Position numbers and translations under genes: made by a program
In this document: piece after piece, positions 8,339 to 16,746 of the stretch
How the letters are laid out: each line of letters starts with the position of its first letter
Numbering within the stretch: the stretch's first letter is position 1
Assembly (NCBI GenBank): GCA_023666665.1
Contig: JAMPBN010000001.1
Span: 1,177,332-1,241,331, forward strand
Reading direction: 5' to 3'
DNA length: 64,000 nucleotides
Source of the DNA: Prevotella sp.
GTDB taxonomy: Bacteria; Bacteroidota; Bacteroidia; Bacteroidales; Muribaculaceae
The notes under the pieces: generated by a model
What the model saw: only the letters and a program-made list of their open reading frames with translations
Told to the model about the DNA's origin: nothing
The model's database searches: none

Positions 8339-9051
8339 TTATTTTTGAAGTCGGAGGTGGCGGCGGAGAGTTTGGCGAGGGTGCCGATGTCGTGCCAGCG
8401 GTAGCCGAGAAGTTCGCTGCCGTAGATGCGCAGGCGGTCGGCTTTGGCTACGTAGAATGGCGTGAGTGAGAAAATGTCCGAGCCGATTTGCTGCGCATAG
8501 TCTTGCAGAGCAAAGAATATCGAGGGGCTGACAACGTGGATGCCCTGAAAGGCGCGGCGCTCTCCCGCTGCGTTGCCTTTGGTCTGACCGTTGGTCTCGT
8601 TGACCCAACCGGTGAGCTGCATCGAACCGGGGCGGAACACGAGCTTGCGCGAGCTCTCGCGGTCGGCCACAAGCAGCGTGGCATCGTCGCGCAGGTTGAG
8701 GCGGCGCAGGTCCAGGTCGGTAATAATGTCGGCATTGTGGAGCAGAATCGGCTCGTTGCCTTGCAGAAATCGCCGTGCGGCAAGGAGTCCGCCCCCGGTA
8801 TCGAGCAGCCTGGCGCGTTCGTCGGCAATGTCAATGCGCATTCCCCAGTCGCGGCTGTGCAGGAAGTCAATTACCTGCTGCCCGAGATAGCAAACGTTGA
8901 CAACCGTATGGCGCACTCCGGCGTCGCGTAGCGACCGAAGCACACGCCCCAGCATAGGCTCTCCGGCAACTTCAACCAGCGCCTTGGGGACGGTTTCGGT
9001 CAGCGGGCGCAGGCGTGTGCCCTCGCCGGCGGCAAAGACCATTGCTTTCAT
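8335..9051 (-). CDS. Sugar-1-phosphate nucleotidyltransferase (MurU-like)
   Basis: A 238 aa NTP-transferase with the signature AAGEGTRLRPLTETVPKAL at the N terminus and a metal/sugar-binding HNADIITDLDL near residue 107. Short proteins of this type activate sugar-1-phosphates; MurU makes UDP-MurNAc in peptidoglycan recycling, working after the kinase AmgK. It overlaps the RapZ C-terminal-domain gene by 4 bp. In Bacteroides the equivalent neighbour usually carries a kinase domain fused to RapZ-C, which supports a MurU-type or related role, but the substrate cannot be read from sequence. Confidence 0.8.
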   Translation of the reverse strand: MKAMVFAAGEGTRLRPLTETVPKALVEVAGEPMLGRVLRSLRDAGVRHTVVNVCYLGQQVIDFLHSRDWGMRIDIADERARLLDTGGGLLAARRFLQGNEPILLHNADIITDLDLRRLNLRDDATLLVADRESSRKLVFRPGSMQLTGWVNETNGQTKGNAAGERRAFQGIHVVSPSIFFALQDYAQQIGSDIFSLTPFYVAKADRLRIYGSELLGYRWHDIGTLAKLSAATSDFKNK

Positions 9052-9440
9052 CGGCGCTCGCGGTGATAGAGGTTAACTCCGATTTCCGGGCCGAACTTCT
9101 CCATAAGGTGCGCGGCCATAGCTTCAGCACAATAAACCGAGCGATGCTGCCCGCCGGTGCACCCGAAAGCAACCTGCAGGTCGGTGAATCCGCGCTTCAT
9201 ATAACGCTCAACCGAGGCATCAACCAAAGCATAACAGTGGCTTAGGAAGGTAAGAATCTCGCCGTCATCTTCAAGAAATTGCTTGACGGGCGCATCGCGT
9301 CCGTCAAGCAATTTATAAGGTTCATATCTTCCGGGGTTATGAATGGCGCGGCAGTCAAAAACGAAGCCGCCGCCGTTGCCCGAGGGGTCATCGGGCAATC
9401 CCCGGCGATAGGAAAAAGACAATACCGTTACGGTCAGCAT
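9048..9440 (-). CDS. Stand-alone RapZ C-terminal domain protein
   Basis: A 130 aa protein from MLTVTVLSFSYRRG whose body matches the C-terminal domain of RapZ/YvcJ: DCRAIHNPGRYEPYKLLDG, DAPVKQFLEDD and the ligand loop GCTGGQHRSVYCAEA. The N-terminal P-loop (in RapZ) or aminoglycoside-phosphotransferase-like kinase (in the Bacteroides fusion protein I know) is absent. The ATG shares one base with the stop of the secreted SGNH protein upstream. RapZ-C binds GlcN6P and a small RNA in E. coli; its role in Bacteroidota is unknown. Confidence 0.8.
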   Translation of the reverse strand: MLTVTVLSFSYRRGLPDDPSGNGGGFVFDCRAIHNPGRYEPYKLLDGRDAPVKQFLEDDGEILTFLSHCYALVDASVERYMKRGFTDLQVAFGCTGGQHRSVYCAEAMAAHLMEKFGPEIGVNLYHRERR

Positions 9441-12400
9441 CAGAGGCGAACTTTTTGACCGTTGACAATGTAGAGGCCGTGGCGCGGAGAACGCACGCGA
9501 CGACCCCACAGGTCGAAGGCTTCAATGGGCAGTGGGGAGTAGTCAGTGGAGAGTTCTTCAATGCCCATCTGCACCTGTGAGTAGTCTACGGTGATGACGT
9601 TGTTGGCAACTTCAACGAGGGGGTTGGCGTTGCCGGCGTGTTCGGGGACAACAACCTGACTTGCGGAGATTTCCGCACCCTTGGTAACGAAGAATGAGCC
9701 GCCGTTGTAAACTGACTGCAGGCCCTTGTTGTCAGGAGTGTTGAGAGTCACCTTAACGTCGTCGCGGATGGTGTCGGCGGGAGTCTCACCAACAATGTTG
9801 AGCGTGTAAACGTCGTAAGTGTCAACTTTGGCGGCTTGGATTGACCAGTCGGTGTACACTCCGGAGTTGGAGCCGATGAGGTCGTGGGCGGTACAGCCGA
9901 GGTTATTGTTGGTGTAGATGTTGATTGGCAGAGTTGCCTTGCCTCGGTTGGTCAGGTCACTGACGGAGATATTCGTGGCGGTGCGGCCTGCGGTGCCGTT
10001 TGCAAGGATGTGGTGGCCGTTTTGTGAGCGGATTTGCATAGTGGTCAGCGAGGGCTGCTCAACGTAGAAGTAAGTAACTGCTTCAGAGGGCACTTCAGCG
10101 GCCTTGGCCACGCCGACATGATAGTAATAGTGACCGCCATTGATGCTCTGGTGATATTCCGTGTCGGCGGCAAATGCGGTGTTGATGCCTGAAGAGATTG
10201 CGGTGTTCATGCTTTCAACGAGAGCGGCGCGGTTATCCTGCGAAGATTTGGCGCTGAGCAGGGTCATCGTGTACCAGCCGCCGGCCAGGGGTTCGGTGGC
10301 GGGTTCTTCCGGGGGAATGTAGCCCTCAGGTTCGCCGTTGTAGTAAACGCGGATTTGCTTGTGGTCGGCATCAATCTGCACTACCGGGGTGGTGCGTTCC
10401 TGCTCCACGCCCTCAGGGGCGGTGCAGGTAAGGTCGGCCTCGGAGATTACCGTGCCGGGGGCAAGGAAGAAAGTGCCGTTGTTGTAGACCGTGGGGATGC
10501 TGCGGAGGCCGTCGGAGGTAAGGGTTACGTGGGTGTCGTAATACTCTTCTGCGGCATTGGTGGCGTTGATTATAACGGTCCAAACGTCGTAAGCGGCGAG
10601 TTCAGAGGGCTGAACATGGCGAAAGGCGTGAGGGGTGTTCGCACCGGAGCTGCGGCCAATGAGGTCGGGCAGCTCGGGGTGAGCCGAACGGGTAAAATTA
10701 GTCCAATATTGGATGTTATGCACGTTGGCATCCGTAGACGATGCTGTAATCGAGCGGTTTGATTTGGTGCGGGCATTGGTGGTGAATTCACTGATATAGA
10801 AGCCATTTTGAGCCTGCATATAGTGATTGCTGCCGTCTACTTCAATGTAGAGCCAGTTTTTGGGTGTGGTGGTTTCTGCTGCCTGATATTGCAGAGGGTA
10901 GGAATACACCTGAGTGTCGCGATAGGTTTCGTCAAGGTTGGTAACATACTTGTCGAGAGCGATATGTTTGAGCTCGTACCAGCCGGATTGGATAGGCGAC
11001 TTCTCGGGGTCGAACACCAGGCCGTCGTATTCGGCCAGGGCGTATGCGCAGCCCTGGTCGGCTCGGTCGGGGACTGCGGCGTTGGGATTATACCAGTTGT
11101 AGACCTGATAGTTTTGGGCGTTACCGGTTTGGTTGAGCTGCGAGTTGGAGGTGTAGATCACAAAGTTGCCCGCTCCATTTTCGGAGTAGCTGAGCGAGAA
11201 GCCACGGTCGGGAACGGTGGTGGTAACGGTCATCTGAGTATTGAACTCAGCCGAGGGATTGATGTATTCGCCGTTGGCATTGCGGATGTCGTAAGTGTCA
11301 TCGCCGCGGTTAATGAATTGCCAAACGTCAGAGCCGTAGCTCACAGCTCCGGGTTTTGTGCCGCCAACGAGAGCGCCATCGGCTGAAACAGCAGTTTTAG
11401 ACTCGCGGGCGGAAGTCAGGGTGTACCAAATCGGAGCGTCTACGGTAGATGCTGTGGGATAGTTGAGGTCTGTGCGTGATTGGAGAATCACGGCGTTGAT
11501 GGCGTTTCTCTTCGCGGTAGCCTGCTCGGCGGTGAGGTCGGGATTGTTGATGATGCTTGCGGCGTCGGCGGCAGCTGCGAGGATGGCGGCGCGGTGTGCT
11601 TCCTTGATTTGGCCGGGTTGGTCACCATATTCGAGCATAAACACGTCGGTCAGCGCGTCGCCGATGATTTTGCGGTTATCGCGGCGGGCGGTAACTTCAG
11701 CATACTGCTCAAGGCTGATGGGCTCGGTTGCAACGTCGGGCATAGCTGCTGCGATAGCGTTGGCCACAACTACGTAGCCACGACCGCTGAGGTAGAAGTT
11801 GTCTGAAATATTGAGGGCGCGGTCGGCAGCCAAGGGGGTGTAGATGTCGATAAGAGTGCAGCCGGTTTCTTCAGCGATATTTGCAATCGAAGCGTTGAAC
11901 TCCGTGGGGTCGTTGTCGGCATTCACACGCGGGGGTAGGTTCATCAGGTAAATCTTGGCGTTGGGCGCAAGAGTCTTGGCCTCGGTGATGAGAGCGCGAT
12001 AGTTTGTGAGATCAGTGCCGCCTTCGCCGTAGTTGATGACGATTTTGGCGGGTTTGTTTTCCTGGTCTCTCAGAGCTATGTTAATGATAGTCTTGGCTTG
12101 CGGAAGGTTATATGATGCGTAGCCCCAGCTGCTGCCGCGGTCTTTGAAGTTGGCGGAACCCATAAGTTCGTGCCATTCGCCGCCGTGGATGAGTTCGTCG
12201 CCAAACAGAAGCACGTCGTTGGGCTGAACCTTATAGAAAGCGAATTGAGCGGGGCGCATGTCGTAGGAGCGGCCCTTGCCGTTAGTGCGCTGCATATCGG
12301 CTGTGATGTCTGCGCCGGCGGGGTATACGCTGTTGTGGCCCACGAGGTTTTCAATAATGTGGGTCCATGTGGCATAGCCCTTGGGCTGGGGGTGGAGCTG

Positions 12401-12976
12401 GTCGAGCGACCACACGTCTTCCGTGGCCATACCGATCATTGCGTCGGTAAGGTCAACGAGGGTAACGGTTTCGTCGTTGTCATACATCTCGTGAAGCAGA
12501 GCATTGCAAGCGGCCCAAGCCGTGTTGGGGAAGTTTGCGTTACCTCGCGGCAGAATTGTCTGCACGTGGATTTTCGTTTCAGGCGATTCGAGCTTTACGC
12601 GCTGCACTATTGCGTTGATGCGCTTGGCGGTAACTTCTGCCGACTCGCCGCCGCTGATGTCGTTGGTGCCAATCATCAAGAAGAACTTTTCGGGCTTGGA
12701 GTCAATGAAGTTTTCGAGTTCGGGGAGGATTTCGGTAACCTTGCCGCCGGAGTTGCCGCGGCCAATGATTGAGTGGGTGTTGCCGAAGGCTTCCCACCAT
12801 TCGTGCATGTGGGTGATAGAGTTGCCGACGAATGCGATCTGACCGGGTTTGGTCGGAGTTGCATAGAACGAGTCATAGCGGTGAGCGCGGAATGCACCTC
12901 CGAGGTGTGATGCGGCCCAAGCTCCGGTTACTGATGCGGCGCAAAGCGCTGCAACGAGGAGTTTTTTGAAGTTCAT
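9440..12976 (-). CDS. Large secreted tandem SGNH/GDSL hydrolase with C-terminal sorting-like tail
   Basis: An 1178 aa exported protein (signal peptide up to AWA). SGNH domain 1 (about 45-210) has the nucleophile block VGNSITHMHEW, GTND and DQLHP. SGNH domain 2 (about 245-420) has GDELIHGGEWHEL, where Ser is replaced by Glu. A helical region (about 430-500) and several beta-rich, ricin-like carbohydrate-binding-type repeats follow, then FDLWGRRV...GLYIVNGQKVRL, a short type IX-style tail. Likely esterase/deacetylase on a glycan; substrate unknown. Paralogue of the next gene upstream, 14 bp away. Confidence 0.8.
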   Translation of the reverse strand: MNFKKLLVAALCAASVTGAWAASHLGGAFRAHRYDSFYATPTKPGQIAFVGNSITHMHEWWEAFGNTHSIIGRGNSGGKVTEILPELENFIDSKPEKFFLMIGTNDISGGESAEVTAKRINAIVQRVKLESPETKIHVQTILPRGNANFPNTAWAACNALLHEMYDNDETVTLVDLTDAMIGMATEDVWSLDQLHPQPKGYATWTHIIENLVGHNSVYPAGADITADMQRTNGKGRSYDMRPAQFAFYKVQPNDVLLFGDELIHGGEWHELMGSANFKDRGSSWGYASYNLPQAKTIINIALRDQENKPAKIVINYGEGGTDLTNYRALITEAKTLAPNAKIYLMNLPPRVNADNDPTEFNASIANIAEETGCTLIDIYTPLAADRALNISDNFYLSGRGYVVVANAIAAAMPDVATEPISLEQYAEVTARRDNRKIIGDALTDVFMLEYGDQPGQIKEAHRAAILAAAADAASIINNPDLTAEQATAKRNAINAVILQSRTDLNYPTASTVDAPIWYTLTSARESKTAVSADGALVGGTKPGAVSYGSDVWQFINRGDDTYDIRNANGEYINPSAEFNTQMTVTTTVPDRGFSLSYSENGAGNFVIYTSNSQLNQTGNAQNYQVYNWYNPNAAVPDRADQGCAYALAEYDGLVFDPEKSPIQSGWYELKHIALDKYVTNLDETYRDTQVYSYPLQYQAAETTTPKNWLYIEVDGSNHYMQAQNGFYISEFTTNARTKSNRSITASSTDANVHNIQYWTNFTRSAHPELPDLIGRSSGANTPHAFRHVQPSELAAYDVWTVIINATNAAEEYYDTHVTLTSDGLRSIPTVYNNGTFFLAPGTVISEADLTCTAPEGVEQERTTPVVQIDADHKQIRVYYNGEPEGYIPPEEPATEPLAGGWYTMTLLSAKSSQDNRAALVESMNTAISSGINTAFAADTEYHQSINGGHYYYHVGVAKAAEVPSEAVTYFYVEQPSLTTMQIRSQNGHHILANGTAGRTATNISVSDLTNRGKATLPINIYTNNNLGCTAHDLIGSNSGVYTDWSIQAAKVDTYDVYTLNIVGETPADTIRDDVKVTLNTPDNKGLQSVYNGGSFFVTKGAEISASQVVVPEHAGNANPLVEVANNVITVDYSQVQMGIEELSTDYSPLPIEAFDLWGRRVRSPRHGLYIVNGQKVRL
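9521..9548 (-). repeat. In-frame heptamer array before the C-terminal tail
   Basis: Four 7-mers on the minus strand (CACTGAC, TACTCCC, CACTGCC, CATTGAA) encode the STDYSPLPIEA linker directly before FDLWGRR. The same position in the paralogue carries a related array (13072-13106). Confidence 0.6.
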
Positions 12977-12990
12977 ATGTTATTGATTGG

Positions 12991-15900
12991 TTAGTTGATT
13001 TTCACTTTTCCGTTTTGGATATACAGACCCTTGACGGGTTTGGCAATGCGGCGACCTTGCAGGTCGTAAAGCTCAGTGGGCAGCGGGCAGTGGACAGTAG
13101 ACAGTTCCTCAACAGAGGTTTGTACTTGGGAGTAGTCAACGGTGAGGACGTTGTGGGAGAGGGTCATGAGCGGACGGCTGTTGCCGCCATGTTCGGGGAC
13201 GGTAAAAGAATCGGTGCTGACGGGCGTGCCCTTGGCAATGAAGAATGTGCCGCCGTTGTAAACCGAGGGGATGCCGACATTACCCTCGCCGACGTAAGTA
13301 ATCTGCACGTCATTCTCGAGCGAGGAGGCGAGGGTCTCGCCGAGAATGTTGACGGTGTAAACGTCGTAGTCGTCAACCGGCGCGTTGGCAAACACGAAGG
13401 TGCTCTGCTCGGTGCCGAACTGGCCGAGGGCGTAGGTATTGTCAGTGGGTTTGTTGGTGAGGTTGGAGGCGTTCCAGGCCACCCAGGCGATGTTGCGCTT
13501 CATGGGGTGGTCGGTGGTGGCTGCGGGAGCGGCGTATTCGTTGCGCACGCCGCTGCCGGCACCGCTGATGTAGTGGCCGTTGATGGTGCGGACTTTGACG
13601 GTATTTCCGGCAACTTCAACGTTGAAGAACGCTGCGGCAGGCTTCTGCTCATCAACCTCGGCCATCATGATGTGGTAGCGGCGCTGCTGTCCGGTCTGTG
13701 GCATATAAGCGTCGGCAACCACCAGGTGGTTGCGGCCATCGCCGAGCACAGTGTTGGTCCAGCCGGCAACGTCGCTGCGCGTGCCGATATATTGCTCGAT
13801 AGCCATTGTTCGCCAGCCTGATGTGAGCACCGGAACGTAGCTCACCGTAATGGTCTTGGCTGCGGCATCAATGGTGATTATGGGGCTGTCAAGCTCCTGC
13901 TCAACGCCCTCGGCGGCAGTCACGGTAATGTCGGCCTCGGCGGGTACGGTGCCTTTGGCAAGGAAGAGCGTGCCGCCGTTGTAAACGGTGATGCCGTTGT
14001 AAGTCATATGCGTGTGGTCGCGGAATTCATTGGTGGGATTATTGGCGTTGATGGTCACGGTCCAAAGGTCGTAGCCGTTGAGGCGCACGTCGTTCACGCG
14101 GGTAAAATCGTGGATGCGCTCAGCGCTGGTGCCGGATGCGCCGATGTAGGGAGACTCCGTGTTGAGGGGGTCGTTGGCGAGTCCGCTCCATTCAGCCCAA
14201 CGTTGCATAATATATTCGCCGTTGTTCACCACCAGACCGGGGGTGCCACCGCTGTAAAGGTTTTCGCCGTTAAGGGAGTTCACGCAGTTACCGCAAACGT
14301 AGAAGCCGTTTGAGGCGCGGAAGTAGGTGTTGGAGCCCTGCACGTCAATATAGATCCAGCTGCGAGTTTCGTCGGCGGGCGCATCAACGGTATATTTCAG
14401 CGAGTAGGAATTAGCAGCTGTTTGACGGTACACTTTGTCGACCGTAACGACATATTTGCCGGTTTGTCGCGACCGGATTTCATACCAGCCGGACTCCACC
14501 GGGGCGTGCATCGGGTCGATGGTGGTGCCGGTGTATTCAATGATGTCGAAGGCGCAGCCGCCGTCGGTCTTGTTGGGCGCGCCGTTGCTGTAGCCGTAGT
14601 TGGTAACATTGCCGCCAACGAGAATGTGGAGCTGACAGTTCTGCTCGGGGCAGTAAATGTTATAGTAGCTGCCGGAGCGATAGTCGGTCGGGGTGATGGT
14701 CCAGCCGTTGGCAGGAGCGGTAGCCGAGAGGGTCAACGTACTGCCCGGCACTATGTATTGCTCGGAGCGGGGGTTGCGGATGTTGAATGTGCCGTCGCCG
14801 CGCGAGGTTATCTCCCAAAGGTCGCGACCAAGCGAGGAAGTGGGGTCGGCGTTAACGGAGCCAAGTGTTGTGCCGTCGACTGTGAGAGACAGTCCGCAGC
14901 GGTTTGTTTTACTTTCGGAAGTATTGGAGACGGTGATGCGATAAGTTTTCGTTTCGTCGAGAGCAAACGGCACTGCGGCCAGGGTGGTTGCGGCGAGCTG
15001 CTGCGCGGCGACAACGTCGTCGGCCGTAAATGTCTTGGTCAGGCCGAGGTAGCCGTCTTCAAGCTGCTTGAGGGCAGCTGCGCCGGCGGTGGAGTTGCGC
15101 ACGTAAGCACGCTGATAGAGCGAGTTATAGGCGCGGGCAATGTCAATGCGGAGGTTGCGGTTGGCATAATATGCTTCAAAGTCTGATTGCTCGGGAGTGG
15201 TTGCCGTGCCGTTGCCATATTTGGCGTTGAGGGTTTTGGCCAGAGCCTTGGCAACCCACAGCGCGCCCTGAGCCTTGAGGTTGAGACTTGCGTCAGCGCC
15301 CTGCGACCATACGGAGCCGGTGTAGCCGGCCTCGGCAATGTCAACCACCGGATATTCAGTAATTTCGGCGAGCTTGGCGTTGGCGGTAGCTACCGGAGTA
15401 GCAGAGGCCGCATTCAGCGGCGGAACCTGACAGAGAATAATATCGGTGCCGGGGGCGAGCTGCTTGGCGTAGTCGGCCAAGTCAAGAACGTGCTGCTTGT
15501 AAGTGTCGGCATTGAAGCCCGAGGAGTAAACCTCGTTGATGCCCCATGCCAGAACTATGGCGCGAGGAGTCTTCTGAATTTCGGGGCTATGGGTCAGCGA
15601 GAGATTGAGCCACGTTTTTGCTTGGTCAAACGAGAGGTTGCCCGAGCCGGTGGAGCGGTTTTTGACGTTGTGGTTGCCAACGAGTTCGTGCCAGAGTACC
15701 CCATCGCCCCAAGCATCGCCGACAACGAGGATGTCGTCTTCCTCAACCGGCATGATGCTGAACTGGTTTGCGCGAACCACCGGTACGCAGCCGGTCAATG
15801 GGCCGTTAACCTGCGTGCCGTCGCCATACATACAGTCAAGACCTACTTGCGGCGCGATATATTGCGACCATACGCGATAGCCGTGACCCTTGGGATGCAA

Positions 15901-16485
15901 TCCGTCGTGGCTCCATTGGCCGCCGGAGGGGAGATTTTTGAGCGTTTCGGTGGTGTTGATGAAGTTCACGCCCATCTCGGCAGCTATCGGTTCGAGCAGG
16001 GCGTTGCAAATATTTACCCGCGCATTGGTTGCGCCGCTGCGGGGCGGAATGGTTTCGAGATAAATTTCAGTTTCGGGAGCGGCAACCTGCACGTGGCGCA
16101 CTATGGCGCGGATGTCGTTGGCCACTGTTGCCGGGGCAATGTTGAGGTTCAAGTCGTTGGTGCCGATGCAGATAAAGAGCTTTTTGGGCTTTACGGGACC
16201 GTCAAGAATCACCTGCACGTTTTCTTTCCACTGATATGCGCGACCGTCGCTAACGCCACGGTTGCCGATAAGGCTTTCGCCAAGAGCGGCACCCTCGGGG
16301 CGGGCAAATGCCTCGTTCCAGTTATGGAAGTTGGTGATCGAATTACCAAGGAAGATTATTTCTCCTTCTGAGATAGGAGCGGACTTAAAAATCTCAAATC
16401 TGTGGGCAATAAACTCAGGAGAGGCAATCGCTGAAATTGATGCCGATGCAGCTATCAAAAGTGAAAGAATCCTACTTTTTTTCAT
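12991..16485 (-). CDS. Large secreted tandem SGNH/GDSL hydrolase, paralogue
   Basis: About 1164 aa from MKKSRILSLLIAASASISAIA (signal peptide); an upstream in-frame Met would put a non-signal stretch in front. SGNH domain 1 has FLGNSITNFHNW, CIGTNDLN and HDGLHPKG, a complete Ser-Asp-His set. Domain 2 has VVGDAWGDGVLWHEL with Ala in place of the Ser nucleophile. Helical and ricin-like repeats follow, and the end is LYDLQGRRIAKPVKGLYIQN plus a basic tip. First gene of a six-gene operon; promoter at 16513-16542. Probably exported by the type IX system and active on host or dietary glycans (inference). Confidence 0.8.
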   Translation of the reverse strand: MKKSRILSLLIAASASISAIASPEFIAHRFEIFKSAPISEGEIIFLGNSITNFHNWNEAFARPEGAALGESLIGNRGVSDGRAYQWKENVQVILDGPVKPKKLFICIGTNDLNLNIAPATVANDIRAIVRHVQVAAPETEIYLETIPPRSGATNARVNICNALLEPIAAEMGVNFINTTETLKNLPSGGQWSHDGLHPKGHGYRVWSQYIAPQVGLDCMYGDGTQVNGPLTGCVPVVRANQFSIMPVEEDDILVVGDAWGDGVLWHELVGNHNVKNRSTGSGNLSFDQAKTWLNLSLTHSPEIQKTPRAIVLAWGINEVYSSGFNADTYKQHVLDLADYAKQLAPGTDIILCQVPPLNAASATPVATANAKLAEITEYPVVDIAEAGYTGSVWSQGADASLNLKAQGALWVAKALAKTLNAKYGNGTATTPEQSDFEAYYANRNLRIDIARAYNSLYQRAYVRNSTAGAAALKQLEDGYLGLTKTFTADDVVAAQQLAATTLAAVPFALDETKTYRITVSNTSESKTNRCGLSLTVDGTTLGSVNADPTSSLGRDLWEITSRGDGTFNIRNPRSEQYIVPGSTLTLSATAPANGWTITPTDYRSGSYYNIYCPEQNCQLHILVGGNVTNYGYSNGAPNKTDGGCAFDIIEYTGTTIDPMHAPVESGWYEIRSRQTGKYVVTVDKVYRQTAANSYSLKYTVDAPADETRSWIYIDVQGSNTYFRASNGFYVCGNCVNSLNGENLYSGGTPGLVVNNGEYIMQRWAEWSGLANDPLNTESPYIGASGTSAERIHDFTRVNDVRLNGYDLWTVTINANNPTNEFRDHTHMTYNGITVYNGGTLFLAKGTVPAEADITVTAAEGVEQELDSPIITIDAAAKTITVSYVPVLTSGWRTMAIEQYIGTRSDVAGWTNTVLGDGRNHLVVADAYMPQTGQQRRYHIMMAEVDEQKPAAAFFNVEVAGNTVKVRTINGHYISGAGSGVRNEYAAPAATTDHPMKRNIAWVAWNASNLTNKPTDNTYALGQFGTEQSTFVFANAPVDDYDVYTVNILGETLASSLENDVQITYVGEGNVGIPSVYNGGTFFIAKGTPVSTDSFTVPEHGGNSRPLMTLSHNVLTVDYSQVQTSVEELSTVHCPLPTELYDLQGRRIAKPVKGLYIQNGKVKIN
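13072..13106 (-). repeat. In-frame heptamer array before the C-terminal tail
   Basis: Five 7-mers on the minus strand (AACTGTC, TACTGTC, CACTGCC, CGCTGCC, CACTGAG) encode STVHCPLPTE in front of LYDLQGRR. The same peptide appears in the WbqC-family protein near 49.5 kb, from an unrelated array. Confidence 0.7.
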
Positions 16486-16512
16486 GATAATGATTAGGTT
16501 CAAATTATTCTG

Positions 16513-16542
16513 CAAATATAGGAAAAATAACCCTGACGACAA
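16513..16542 (-). promoter_or_regulatory. Promoter of the SGNH operon
   Basis: Minus strand: TTG (16542-16540), 19-nt spacer, TATATTTG (16520-16513), 27 bases upstream of the ATG. Divergent from the tRNA-Cys promoter next to it. Confidence 0.75.
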
Positions 16543-16558
16543 AATTTTCGGTCAGAAT

Positions 16559-16589
16559 TTGCAAAATCCGAAATTTTCGCGTAACTTTG
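16559..16589 (+). promoter_or_regulatory. Promoter of tRNA-Cys
   Basis: TTG (16559-16561), 20-nt spacer, TAACTTTG (16582-16589), 23 bases upstream of the mature tRNA 5' end. Confidence 0.8.
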
Positions 16590-16612
16590 CGGCGCAAATA
16601 ACGGAAAAATCC

Positions 16613-16683
16613 GGTTCCATGGCCGAGAGGTTAGGCAACGGTCTGCAAAACCGTGTACAGCAGTTCGAATCTGCTTGGGACCT
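16613..16683 (+). tRNA. tRNA-Cys (anticodon GCA)
   Basis: A 71-base cloverleaf without encoded CCA. Acceptor GGTTCCA pairs with TGGGACC (one G-T), D stem GCC/GGC, anticodon stem ACGGT/ACCGT around loop CTGCAAA, and T arm AGCAG-TTCGAAT-CTGCT; discriminator T. The anticodon GCA reads Cys UGC/UGU. A promoter precedes it and a perfect hairpin follows. Confidence 0.95.
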
Positions 16684-16694
16684 CAACAAACGCA

Positions 16695-16721
16695 CAGCGG
16701 CGGACTTTTTGTCCGCCGCTG
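16695..16721. terminator. Perfect 11-bp hairpin between tRNA-Cys and hsdS
   Basis: CAGCGGCGGAC, loop TTTTT, then the exact reverse complement. It lies between convergent genes (tRNA-Cys on plus, hsdS on minus) and may serve both. There is no T tract after the stem on either strand, so it could act as a processing or protective structure rather than a classic terminator. Confidence 0.55.
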
Positions 16722-16746
16722 CTACATTATGGAGGGTGCGGGGGGC

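Noticed and set aside
15187-16371. 394-codon open frame antisense to the SGNH gene
   Set aside because: Low-information composition typical of antisense GC-rich frames; the minus-strand gene has a signal peptide and catalytic motifs.
16613-16683. tRNA-Cys as integration site of an hsdS island
   Set aside because: No second copy of the tRNA 3' end was seen on the other side of hsdS and no integrase is present.
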